Source of the DNA: Terripilifer sp031921685
GTDB taxonomy: Bacteria > Pseudomonadota > Alphaproteobacteria > Rhizobiales > Beijerinckiaceae
Direction of reading: 5' to 3'
Assembly (NCBI RefSeq): GCF_031921685.1
Contig: NZ_JAPDHU010000002.1
Coordinates: 930,001 to 994,000 of the forward strand
DNA: 64,000 nt
Shown: positions 9,057 through 16,920 of the stretch, piece by piece
How positions within the stretch are numbered: the first letter of the stretch is position 1
How the letters are laid out: each line of letters opens with the position of its first letter
Notes under the pieces: generated by a model
What the model saw: only the letters and a program-made list of their open reading frames with translations
Told to the model about the DNA's origin: nothing
Databases searched by the model: none
Program-made: the position numbers and the translations under genes

Positions 9057-9073
9057 CTCATGAAAAACATGAG
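9057..9073. promoter_or_regulatory. inverted repeat in the promoter region of the ThDP enzyme gene
   Basis: Arms CTCATG and CATGAG are separated by AAAAA. The site lies about 120 bases upstream of the ThDP enzyme start, in the AT-rich gap 8938-9119. A perfect 6+6 repeat at this position could bind a regulator such as the nearby GntR protein; this is inference. Confidence 0.35.
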
Positions 9074-9119
9074 GCGATATATAAACACATCTGATTTTAC
9101 TCGATAATGGATTTTTCGC

Positions 9120-10034
9120 CTAAATCGTCGGCAATGTCCGAAGCTGATCCATGCGGTGGGCGATCTGATCGGCGAACTTGGCGACCGCAACGGGCAGGGT
9201 GCGGCCTTTCAATTGGCCCAGCACCAAGGAGCCATGGGCCAAATCCCGATCGTCTATGGGCCGCGCGATAAGGCCTGAATCCGGCAAATCCTCCAGCGCA
9301 CCCAATTCGATCTGCAACATCACGGCCTGGGTTCGCCGCACGTAATTGCGCAACAGCTCGAAGGAATTGGATTCCAATTGCACGTCGAACCGCGTCGAGA
9401 CCGAGGCCAGGATGCTCTCCATGATCCGGCGGCCGGAAAAGCTCCGGTCGGCCAGGGCCAGCGGATAGGCGGTGCAGTCGCGCAGCCGGATCGTTTCCTT
9501 CTGCGCCAGCGGATGGCCGCTGGCGAAAATGGCCATCAGACGTTGACCGACAGACATCAACGGCTGGAAATCGTTGTGGCGCTCGGGCTGAAAGACCAAA
9601 GCCAGATCGGCTTCATAGTCGCGCAGCGCGGTGATGGCCCCGCCGTGATCGTTCACCACGGCCGAAAACCGAACCAGCGGATAGACGGCATTAAACTTTT
9701 CGATCTCGGCCGGCAGAAACGACACCGCCAGCGCCTGGCTACAGGCAATGCGGACCGAGCCACGCCGCAATCCCGATAGGTCCTCGATCTGGGAACGGGC
9801 GTGCTGGAGCGCCGCCGACTGCGAACGGATCCAATGGATGAGCATTTCACCCGCTGCGGTCAGCTTCACGCCGCTAGGCAGACGCTCGAACACTTCCGCA
9901 CCCAGATCTTCCTCGACGTCCTGAATTCGGCGCTGCAAAGCGGAAGGGGTGATGTTCAACCGTTCGGCGGCCCGCCGGATCGAACCGCAACGCGCAGCCT
10001 CATCGACATATTGCCAGATCCGTACGTGGCGCAT
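9120..10034 (-). CDS. LysR family regulator
   Basis: A 304-residue LysR-type regulator. It has an N-terminal winged helix-turn-helix (RIWQYVDEAARCGSIRRAAERLN, then SALQRRIQDVEEDLG), with the usual FERLPSGVKLTAAGE linker, and a periplasmic-binding-like effector domain. ATG 10034 gives the standard family length; much longer in-frame sequence upstream lies over the SDR gene on the opposite strand and is not coding. It is divergent from the SDR-led operon with a 118-base shared promoter gap, so it most likely controls that operon and itself. The inducer is unknown. Confidence 0.9.
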   Translation of the reverse strand: MRHVRIWQYVDEAARCGSIRRAAERLNITPSALQRRIQDVEEDLGAEVFERLPSGVKLTAAGEMLIHWIRSQSAALQHARSQIEDLSGLRRGSVRIACSQALAVSFLPAEIEKFNAVYPLVRFSAVVNDHGGAITALRDYEADLALVFQPERHNDFQPLMSVGQRLMAIFASGHPLAQKETIRLRDCTAYPLALADRSFSGRRIMESILASVSTRFDVQLESNSFELLRNYVRRTQAVMLQIELGALEDLPDSGLIARPIDDRDLAHGSLVLGQLKGRTLPVAVAKFADQIAHRMDQLRTLPTI

Positions 10035-10056
10035 CGCAAGCCCGCTCCGCTGGAGG

Positions 10057-10085
10057 TGTGTACTTTTTCGTATCCAGCTTACACA
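10057..10085. promoter_or_regulatory. candidate LysR operator between divergent promoters
   Basis: A perfect inverted repeat, TGTGTA and TACACA with 17 bases between, sits in the gap between the LysR gene and the SDR operon. Position and symmetry suit a LysR-type recognition site, though the spacing is longer than the common T-N11-A box. Confidence 0.45.
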
Positions 10086-10152
10086 AAATTGGCGTTCGAT
10101 TGCATCAGCCATCTCGGGCACGTTCCGCCTTGCCAACGCAAGGAAGACTGCC

Positions 10153-10944
10153 ATGGACCTCGGACTAGAGAATAAAGTCGTCGTGATCACCGGCCCAGCC
10201 AAAGGCATGGGCGCCGCGATCACACGGGCTTTCGGAGCGGAAGGCTGCCAGCTTTCCCTGCTTGGCCGGGACACGCAAGCCATTGAACCGGTTGCCGAAG
10301 AGGTTCGCGAAACCGGTCGTGAGGCGATCGTTCTGCCGTGCGATCTGACCGATGCGGCAAGCTGCGATGCCGCCGTCGAGGCCACCACGAAGGCTTTCGG
10401 CCGGATCGATATTCTGGTCAATGTCGCCGGCGGCTCGGGCCCGATCGGCAAGACCGGCGCGCAGACCACGCCCGACGAATTCGACGAAATCGTCACCCTC
10501 AACATGAACGGCTGCTTCCACACCATCCGGGCGGTCGCGCCGATCATGATGGAGCAGGGCGCCGGCAAGATCGTCAATGTCGGCGGCACGTTCGGCATGC
10601 GCGGCCGGGCCGGGCGGCTGGCCTATTCGGCCTCGAAATGGGGCCTGCGCGGCATCACCAAGAGCTTTGCCCTGGAACTCGGCCCGCACGGCATCAACGT
10701 CAATTGCGTCGCGCCCGGCATGGTCGACGGCGAACGGTTTCGCAGCAAAGTCGTCCCGGAAATGGCGCGCCGCCTCGGCATTTCCGACGAACAGGCGATC
10801 GAGCGTCACGCCGCCGATTACGCGCTGAAGCGCATCACCTTCGATAGCGACGTCGCCAACGCCTGCCTGTTCCTGGCGAGCGACGTCTCCCGCCAAGTCA
10901 CCGGTCTCGACCTCCCGGTCGACGGTGGCTGGGCCATGCTTTGA
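10153..10944 (+). CDS. short-chain dehydrogenase/reductase
   Basis: A 263-residue classical SDR, a cytosolic NAD(P)-dependent alcohol or ketone oxidoreductase. The cofactor motif TGPAKGMG is at residues 13-20, NVAGG is the NNAG equivalent, and YSASK carries the catalytic Tyr and Lys. The usual catalytic Ser, 13 residues before the Tyr, is Gly (VGGTFG), with Thr next to it. Either Thr substitutes or the activity is altered. ATG 10153 has AGGA eight bases upstream. It is the first gene of an operon with the cyclic amidase and ABC importer. Confidence 0.9.
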   Translation: MDLGLENKVVVITGPAKGMGAAITRAFGAEGCQLSLLGRDTQAIEPVAEEVRETGREAIVLPCDLTDAASCDAAVEATTKAFGRIDILVNVAGGSGPIGKTGAQTTPDEFDEIVTLNMNGCFHTIRAVAPIMMEQGAGKIVNVGGTFGMRGRAGRLAYSASKWGLRGITKSFALELGPHGINVNCVAPGMVDGERFRSKVVPEMARRLGISDEQAIERHAADYALKRITFDSDVANACLFLASDVSRQVTGLDLPVDGGWAML

Positions 10945-10955
10945 GGAGGAAGACC

Positions 10956-12389
10956 ATGAAAAAAGCTGATCTCGTCATCCACGGAGGCCGCGTCGTCTCC
11001 CCGGACTCTATCATTGAAGCCAGCATCGCCATCCGTGACGGCAAGATCCTGACGGTGGGCACCGCCGACGCGATGCCGGAGGCAACGGAAACCTTCGATG
11101 CCACCGGCCTGCACGTCCTGCCGGGCGCCATCGACGTCCACGTCCATTTCCGAGATCCCGGCTATCCGACCAAGGAAGATTGGGGCACCGGCACCGCCGG
11201 CGCGGCCTTCGGCGGCGTCACCACCGTTTTCGACATGCCCAACACCTTGCCGACGACGGCAACGCCTGATGCTCTCGCGCAGAAACATACGATCGCCAGT
11301 TCGCGCGCCCACATCGACTATGGCCTCTACGGCTTCCTCGGCGAAGACACGATCGGCAATGTCCAGGACATGGTCGAGGCCGGCGTCATCGGCTTCAAAC
11401 TCTATATGGGGGAAACCTTCGGCCGCCTGCCGTCGCCCTCGACCGGCGCTATGCTGGAAGCCTTCGAGGTTGTCGCGGAAACCGGCAAGCGGATTTCCCT
11501 GCACGCCGAAACGGCCTCGATCATGTCACGGCGCGAGAGCCGTATGCGCGACACCGGCCGTTGCGATCCGATGGCCCACATTGCCGCGCGCCCGGCCATC
11601 GTCGCCGTCGAAGCGGTAAGCCGCGCCGCCGCGCTGGCCGAATGGACGGGCGCCCGCATTCACATCCTGCATATCTCCTCGGCCGAGGAACTGCGGCCGC
11701 TGGCCGAAGCGAAGGCACGCGGCGTCGACATCACCGGCGAAACCTGCCCGCATTATCTCTTCCTGTCGACCGACGACTATCGGCGCGTCGGCGGCGTCAT
11801 CCGCATCAATCCGCCGGTGCGCGAGCCGCGCAATCAGGAACCGATTTGGTCGGCCCTGCAAAGCGGCCTAATCGACATGATCGCCACCGATCATTCGCCG
11901 CACACGCCCGAACAAAAAACCAGGAACGACATCTGGACCGTCGACTGCGGCTTCCCCGGCGTCGAAACCCAGATGCCGCTGATGCTGACCCAGGTCGCCC
12001 AGGGCCGCGCTTCGATCTGCGACTATGTTCGCTGGAGCGCCGCCAATCCGGCAAAACATTGGGGGCTCTATCCCCGTAAAGGCGTCATCCAAGCCGGCGC
12101 CGATGCCGACCTCGCCTTGGTCGATCTGAACCGCACCATGACGATCGACGATCAGGCGCTGCAGACCCGCTCCAAGATCACGCCGTGGAACGGCCGCACG
12201 ATCACCGGTCTGCCGATCCACACCATCGTTCGCGGCCGGTTCGTCATGCGCGATCGTCAATTGATCGCCGACACCGCCGGATGGGGGCGATCGGTCCATT
12301 CCATCCAGAAGATGCCGCCGGCCAAGCCGCGCAACACGGAACTCACCATGCGCAACATCGTCAAACACGTGGAAGCACGACCGACATGA
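10956..12389 (+). CDS. cyclic amidohydrolase, allantoinase/hydantoinase/dihydroorotase family
   Basis: A 477-residue amidohydrolase-superfamily enzyme that opens cyclic amides or ureides with a two-metal centre. The motifs are complete: HVHFRDPGYPTKEDW (metal histidines), FKLYMGE with the lysine that becomes carboxylated, SLHAE, ILHISSAEEL and the catalytic ATDHSPH. The sequence looks closest to allantoinase or phenylhydantoinase-type proteins, but the substrate cannot be fixed. ATG 10956 has an excellent AGGAGGA site. It is coupled by an ATGA overlap to the transporter ATPase gene, which argues that its substrate or product is imported by that transporter. Confidence 0.88.
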   Translation: MKKADLVIHGGRVVSPDSIIEASIAIRDGKILTVGTADAMPEATETFDATGLHVLPGAIDVHVHFRDPGYPTKEDWGTGTAGAAFGGVTTVFDMPNTLPTTATPDALAQKHTIASSRAHIDYGLYGFLGEDTIGNVQDMVEAGVIGFKLYMGETFGRLPSPSTGAMLEAFEVVAETGKRISLHAETASIMSRRESRMRDTGRCDPMAHIAARPAIVAVEAVSRAAALAEWTGARIHILHISSAEELRPLAEAKARGVDITGETCPHYLFLSTDDYRRVGGVIRINPPVREPRNQEPIWSALQSGLIDMIATDHSPHTPEQKTRNDIWTVDCGFPGVETQMPLMLTQVAQGRASICDYVRWSAANPAKHWGLYPRKGVIQAGADADLALVDLNRTMTIDDQALQTRSKITPWNGRTITGLPIHTIVRGRFVMRDRQLIADTAGWGRSVHSIQKMPPAKPRNTELTMRNIVKHVEARPT

Positions 12390-13213
12390 GCGACACGATC
12401 CGCCCATCGACTCCCCTGGTGTCCCTGCAAAATGTCATGCTGGCTTATGGCACTGCGCAACAGCGCCAGGTCATTCTCGACGAGACGGATTTGACGATCA
12501 ACCAAGGCGACTTCGTTGCCTTGGTCGGCCCTTCGGGCTGCGGCAAGTCGACGATCCTGAAGCTGGTCAGCGGCCTGGTCCGCGCTACCTCAGGCGTCGT
12601 TCTTGTCAAGAACCGCGAGGTCGGCGCCACGCCCATTCGCATCGGTATGGCCTTCCAGAACCCGACCTTGCTGCCCTGGCTCACTATCCGCGACAACGTG
12701 ATGATGCCGCTGAAGATCGTGCCGCCGTTCCGGCAGCAATTCAAAACGGAGCGGCATCGCGACTTTCGCCACCGGGTCGAGGCACTGTTGGCTCAGGTCG
12801 GCCTGGCCGGGCAGGGCGACAAACATCCCTGGCAACTTTCGGGCGGCATGTTGCAACGCGCCTCGCTGTGCCGCGCGCTCATTCACGAGCCCGAATTGCT
12901 GATGCTCGACGAACCTTTCGGCGCGCTCGATCAATTCACCCGCGAGGAACTCTGGTCGATCATGCAGGACCTGTGGATGACGCGCCGGCCGACGGTGCTG
13001 CTCGTCACCCACGATCTCAAAGAGGCAGGCTTTCTGGCCAACCGCATCTGCGTCATGCGGGCCAAACCGGGCCGTATCGTCGCGGAGCGCGACATCGATT
13101 TCCAGCGCCCGCGTTCGGTCGAAACGACCTTCACCCCCGAATTCACCACGCTCACCCATGACCTGCGCGCCGCGATCGTCGCCGTGCGCAACGCCACCAA
13201 GGAGGCTGCATGA
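12386..13213 (+). CDS. ABC transporter ATP-binding protein (nitrate/sulfonate/taurine-type)
   Basis: A 275-residue ATPase with Walker A GPSGCGKST, signature LSGGMLQRASLCRAL, Walker B LLMLDEPFGALD and the His-switch VTHDLKEA. The subfamily features (FQNPTLLPW in the Q-loop, EAGFLANR) match SsuB/TauB/ThiZ-like importers. The start overlaps the amidohydrolase stop (ATGA), and its own stop overlaps the permease start. It energises uptake through the permease and binding protein that follow. Confidence 0.92.
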   Translation: MSDTIRPSTPLVSLQNVMLAYGTAQQRQVILDETDLTINQGDFVALVGPSGCGKSTILKLVSGLVRATSGVVLVKNREVGATPIRIGMAFQNPTLLPWLTIRDNVMMPLKIVPPFRQQFKTERHRDFRHRVEALLAQVGLAGQGDKHPWQLSGGMLQRASLCRALIHEPELLMLDEPFGALDQFTREELWSIMQDLWMTRRPTVLLVTHDLKEAGFLANRICVMRAKPGRIVAERDIDFQRPRSVETTFTPEFTTLTHDLRAAIVAVRNATKEAA

Positions 13214-13983
13214 TGACCGCGTTACGCAGGCGATTTCTTTCCGGCGCCCTGATCGTCGGCTTCTTCCTGGCGTGGCAGGTGACATGTGCGGCCTTGAATG
13301 TCAGCGACATCGTTCTGCCTATGCCGAGCACGATCCTGGCGACCTTGATCCGGGATTTTCCGGCGATCTGGCCGCACGCCTTTCAGACCCTTTATACGAC
13401 ATTGCTCGGCTTCGCCCTCGCCATCGTTCTGGGCGTGCTGCTCGGCATTGTCGTCGGCTCATCCCGCGTCGCTTATGACGTGGCCAACCCACTCCTGGTC
13501 GGCTTCGCATCGGTTCCAAAGGTCGCCGTCGTGCCGATCTTCGTTTTGTGGTTCGGTGCCGGCACCGTGCCGGCGGTTTTGACCGCCATGGTGACGAGCG
13601 TCTTTCCCATCGTCGTTAATGTCGCCACGGGTCTGGCGACCACCGAGCCCGAACTCGAAGATTTCATGAGGACGCTGCACGCCACCAAGCTCGACCGCCT
13701 GCGCAATGTCGGCCTGCCGCGCACCATGCCGTATTTCTTCGCTTCGCTGAAAGTCGCCGTCACTTTGGCCTTCGTCGGCACCGTCATTTCGGAAACCGTC
13801 GCCTCGAACCGTGGCATCGGCAACGTCATGATGATCGCCAGTTCCAACTTCGACGTGCCGCTGGTCTTTGCCGGGCTTTTGATCCTCGCCGTTCTGGGCG
13901 TCGCCCTCTACGCCGTCTTTTCCATCGTCGAAGCGCGCACCACCGGCTGGGCCACGCGCGGCGTCGATCTCGCTTCTCTCTAA
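13210..13983 (+). CDS. ABC transporter permease (SsuC/TauC/ThiX-like)
   Basis: A 257-residue inner-membrane permease with about six transmembrane segments. The coupling-loop region LEDFMRTLHATKLDRLRNVG precedes a LPRTMPYFFASLKVA stretch, as in BPD_transp_1 proteins of the SsuC type. Two start codons, ATG 13210 and 13213, follow GGAGG; the second has the better spacing. It is translationally coupled to the ATPase gene. Confidence 0.92.
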   Translation: MMTALRRRFLSGALIVGFFLAWQVTCAALNVSDIVLPMPSTILATLIRDFPAIWPHAFQTLYTTLLGFALAIVLGVLLGIVVGSSRVAYDVANPLLVGFASVPKVAVVPIFVLWFGAGTVPAVLTAMVTSVFPIVVNVATGLATTEPELEDFMRTLHATKLDRLRNVGLPRTMPYFFASLKVAVTLAFVGTVISETVASNRGIGNVMMIASSNFDVPLVFAGLLILAVLGVALYAVFSIVEARTTGWATRGVDLASL

Positions 13984-14007
13984 ATGTCAAACAGAAGGAA
14001 CATCGTT

Positions 14008-15036
14008 ATGAAAAAGACGTTGTATGGTGCTGCCTGCGCATTCGCCTTGCTCGCCCCGTTGGTCACGACGGCCGCGCGCGCGGAAACAAAGATCAAAGTG
14101 GTCCTGAACTGGAAATATGAGGGGCCGCAGGGCATGTTCTTCCTGGCCGCCGATCGCGGCTATTTCAAAGCCGCCGGCCTCGACGTCACCTTCGATCAGG
14201 GGAACGGATCAGGCGCCGCCGTGCCGCTGGTCGCCAATGGCTCGTATGACATCGGCTTTGGCGACATTAACGCTCTGGTCGCCTTCGTCGCATCTAGGCC
14301 CGAAGCCGCCCCGGTCGCGGTGGCGGCGCTTTACAATCAGCCGCCCTTCGTCATCGCCATCAAGTCCGACAGTTCTTTCCGTGACCTCAAGGATCTGCAA
14401 GGCAAGACCATCGGAGGACCGACGAACGACGGCGCGTTGAAACTCTTTCCCGCTCTTTGCAAGGTCGCCAAGATCGATTGCGGGACGTTCAAGATCAGCA
14501 ATATGCAGCCCAACCTGCGTGAACCCATGCTGATGCAGAACCAGATCGACGGTGCCTTCGGATATGTCAATACGATCCGTTTCGCCGCCAAGAACATGGG
14601 TGTCGATGCGGAAAAGCAACTGCGCTTCATCCGCTATGCCGATTACGGCATGAATCTCTATTCGAATTCGATCATCGTTTCGCGCAAATTGGTCACCGAA
14701 AATCCGGAAGCGGTCCGCGGCTTTTTGAACGCCCTGTTCAAGGGGATCAACGACGCGATCAAGGACCCGGATGCGGCGGTCCAATCGGTCGCCAAGCGCG
14801 AACCCCTGATCAAAGTGCCGCTCGAAAAGGAAAAGCTGCTGGCGACCATGGGGCAGGAGATGAGCGACCCGGAAATCGCCACTCTTGGCCTGGGCGCGGT
14901 CGATCCGCAGCGGCTGGCGAAATCCATCGACATCCTGGTCGAGGCGCAACAATTGCCGGCAACGCCCAAGGCTGATCAAATCTTCGACGCGTCGTTCTTG
15001 CCGCCGCTCGCCGAGCGACCGAAAGCGATGCGCTGA
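14008..15036 (+). CDS. ABC transporter substrate-binding protein, NMT1/THI5-like
   Basis: A 342-residue periplasmic receptor. The signal peptide ends near TAARAET and the mature part starts with KVVLNWKYEGPQGMFFLAADRGYF, the standard opening of the NMT1/THI5-like family. That family binds pyrimidine-like, sulfonate, nitrate or riboflavin-type ligands. GANNGAAVPLV-type and GDINALVAF segments follow the family pattern. I chose ATG 14008 rather than 13984 because AGAAGGAA precedes it by seven bases and the signal peptide starts there. It is the receptor for the transporter encoded just upstream. Confidence 0.9.
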   Translation: MKKTLYGAACAFALLAPLVTTAARAETKIKVVLNWKYEGPQGMFFLAADRGYFKAAGLDVTFDQGNGSGAAVPLVANGSYDIGFGDINALVAFVASRPEAAPVAVAALYNQPPFVIAIKSDSSFRDLKDLQGKTIGGPTNDGALKLFPALCKVAKIDCGTFKISNMQPNLREPMLMQNQIDGAFGYVNTIRFAAKNMGVDAEKQLRFIRYADYGMNLYSNSIIVSRKLVTENPEAVRGFLNALFKGINDAIKDPDAAVQSVAKREPLIKVPLEKEKLLATMGQEMSDPEIATLGLGAVDPQRLAKSIDILVEAQQLPATPKADQIFDASFLPPLAERPKAMR

Positions 15037-15043
15037 CAATCAT

Positions 15044-15070
15044 GCCACCAGCGATGCCCTCGCTGGTGGC
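15044..15070 (+). repeat. perfect 10-bp hairpin between binding-protein and DUF3830 genes
   Basis: Arms GCCACCAGCG and CGCTGGTGGC flank a seven-base loop, eight bases after the binding-protein stop. There is no T-run. Such hairpins often protect abundant binding-protein mRNA from 3' decay, or partially terminate transcription before the next gene. Confidence 0.55.
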
Positions 15071-15095
15071 GATACCTACCGAGAAGGAACTTCCC

Positions 15096-15509
15096 ATGTC
15101 CGACGTTGTGATCTCCGCCGGCCCCTTCGTCTTCAACGCACGCTTTGAAACGGCGGCGGCGCCAAGGACGGTGGAGATTTTCAAACGCCTCATGCCCTAC
15201 AAACAGGAGGTCATTCATGTCCGCTGGAGCGGCGAGGCGGTCTGGATTCCTCTCGGCGACACCGATCTCGGGCTCACTCCGGAAAATCAGACGAGCTATC
15301 CGGCACCCGGCCAGATTCTGGTCTATCCGGGCGGTATCAGCGAAACGGAAATCCTGTTGGGCTATGGCGGTGTTCGCTTTGCCAGCAAGGTCGGCCAGCT
15401 CGCCGGCAATCATTTCCTGACCATCACATCGCCGCTCGACGATCTCCCCAAGCTGGGAAAGCTCGTCCTGTGGAAAGGCGCTCAGCCCATACATTTCACC
15501 GCGGCCTGA
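15096..15509 (+). CDS. DUF3830 family protein (cyclophilin-like fold)
   Basis: A 137-residue protein matching the DUF3830 pattern, including APRTVEIFKRLMPYK, HVRWSGEAVWIPLGD, PAPGQILVYPGGISETEILL and LAGNHFLTI. The family is thought to have a cyclophilin-like barrel; its reaction is not established. ATG 15096 is preceded by GAGAAGGA. It closes the SDR-amidase-importer operon, after a stable hairpin. The recurring link to amidohydrolases and ABC importers suggests an accessory role in the same catabolism. This is inference from context only. Confidence 0.85.
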   Translation: MSDVVISAGPFVFNARFETAAAPRTVEIFKRLMPYKQEVIHVRWSGEAVWIPLGDTDLGLTPENQTSYPAPGQILVYPGGISETEILLGYGGVRFASKVGQLAGNHFLTITSPLDDLPKLGKLVLWKGAQPIHFTAA

Positions 15510-15561
15510 AGGGCGGGGCTTAGTGAAGTCGCGCCGCTTGACATCCGACGACTGCCGCTAT

Positions 15562-15577
15562 TTATTTTCGAAAATAA
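15562..15577. promoter_or_regulatory. 16-bp perfect palindrome upstream of the LivK-like gene
   Basis: The palindrome TTATTTTCGAAAATAA stands in an AT-rich stretch about 110 bases before the binding-protein start. It is a good candidate operator or part of the promoter. Confidence 0.45.
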
Positions 15578-15684
15578 TATAATCTTACGTTAGAGATGGC
15601 CTTTTTCTTTAAAAGGCCAGCGCGGCATGGCCAACTGGCCGGCGGAAGGGAATCTTGCGAAGCCAATGACTTAGGGAGGGTGTC

Positions 15685-16860
15685 ATGAAGAAATCTGCTG
15701 TTCTCGGCATGATGTTGGGAAGTGTACTGTGGGTCGGCGGCGTTCAGGCACAAACACCCGTCAAAATCGGTTTCATCACAACGCTGTCCGGCCCCATCGG
15801 CTATGTCGGGGAAGACATGCGGGATGCCTTCCAACTGGCGATCGACTTGGAAGGGGGCAAGTTGGGCGGCGTGCCCGTTCAACTGGTGGTGGAAGACGAC
15901 GCCCTGAAACCCGGGCAAGGCCACCAGATTGCCGATCGGCTGCTGAAATCCCAAAAAATCAAATTGTTTTCCGGCATCATCTTCTCGAACGTGGCGGTCG
16001 CCACCGTTCCCGACATTTTGGACGCCGGCGCCGTCTACGTCAGCCCCAATGCCGCGCCATCGAATTTCGCCGGCAAGGAGTGTCACAGGAACTATTTCGT
16101 GACGTCCTGGCAGAACGATTCACTGCACGAAAGTGCCGGGAGGAACGCGTCAAACCTCGGTTACAAGCGCGCTTTCATCCTGGCACCCAACTATCAGGCC
16201 GGCAAGGACGCGCTCGCTGGCTTCAAGCGCATGTTCAAAGGCGAAATCATCGGCGAGATCTACACGCGCCTCGATCAAACCGACTATGCCGCCGAACTGG
16301 CGCAAATTCGCGCCGCCAAGCCGGACGTCGTCTTTCATTTCCATCCAGGCGGCCTCGGCATCACCTTTACCCGCCAATATCAGCAGGCCGGATTGCTCCA
16401 GACCATCCCCATGGTCGTGCCTTCGCCCTCGATCGACGCGGTCATCCTGAAATCAATCGGTGAAGCCGCGGTCGGCGTCAACGCCACAACCCATTGGAAT
16501 ACGGATTTCGACAATCCCGCCAACAAACGCTTCATGGCGGAATGGATCAAGAAATTCGGCCCGGATCGCGTTCCCACTTATTACGCAGGCCAGTCGTTCG
16601 ATACGGCGCTGGCAATCGGCGCGGCGCTGCGTGGGGTCAACGGCGATCTAAGCGACACGGAGAAGTTCCGGCAGGCCATGCTGAAAGCCGATTTCCAATC
16701 CATTCGTGGCCCTTTCAAATTTGGACCGAACCAGCATCCGGTTCAGGATTGGTACGCCACCAAGGTCGAGAAAGCAGCGGATGGGAAGCTGATCATTCAG
16801 ACCAAGGAAAAAATCCTCAGCGACTACGGCGACGTCTACGCGAAAGACTGCAAGCTCTGA
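15685..16860 (+). CDS. branched-chain amino acid-type (LivK) ABC substrate-binding protein
   Basis: A 391-residue periplasmic receptor with a signal peptide ending VQAQT. It then has KIGFITTLSGPIGYVGEDMRDAF, the standard start of the Peripla_BP_6 (LivK/amide) family. It has no permease or ATPase partner nearby, so it either works with a distant Liv-type transporter or acts alone. A strong AGGGAGGG ribosome site precedes ATG 15685. Its upstream gap holds a 16-bp palindrome. The ligand could be an amino acid, an amide or an aromatic acid. Confidence 0.88.
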   Translation: MKKSAVLGMMLGSVLWVGGVQAQTPVKIGFITTLSGPIGYVGEDMRDAFQLAIDLEGGKLGGVPVQLVVEDDALKPGQGHQIADRLLKSQKIKLFSGIIFSNVAVATVPDILDAGAVYVSPNAAPSNFAGKECHRNYFVTSWQNDSLHESAGRNASNLGYKRAFILAPNYQAGKDALAGFKRMFKGEIIGEIYTRLDQTDYAAELAQIRAAKPDVVFHFHPGGLGITFTRQYQQAGLLQTIPMVVPSPSIDAVILKSIGEAAVGVNATTHWNTDFDNPANKRFMAEWIKKFGPDRVPTYYAGQSFDTALAIGAALRGVNGDLSDTEKFRQAMLKADFQSIRGPFKFGPNQHPVQDWYATKVEKAADGKLIIQTKEKILSDYGDVYAKDCKL

Positions 16861-16873
16861 CAGCTCTGAAAAT

Positions 16874-16907
16874 GAATGTCGTGTCCAACTGGATGGACAC
16901 GACATTC
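16874..16907. terminator. 14-bp perfect hairpin between convergent genes
   Basis: Arms GAATGTCGTGTCCA and TGGACACGACATTC are separated by six bases. It occupies most of the 60-base space between the LivK-like gene and the convergent aldehyde dehydrogenase gene. It probably ends transcription in both directions, although a clear T-run is missing. Confidence 0.65.
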
Positions 16908-16920
16908 GTCCATCGCGATT

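Noticed and set aside
10090..10107. Sigma-54-like sequence TTGGCG...TTGCA before the SDR operon
   Set aside because: The GG-to-GC spacing is nine instead of ten bases and two conserved -24 positions differ, so I do not count it as a promoter.
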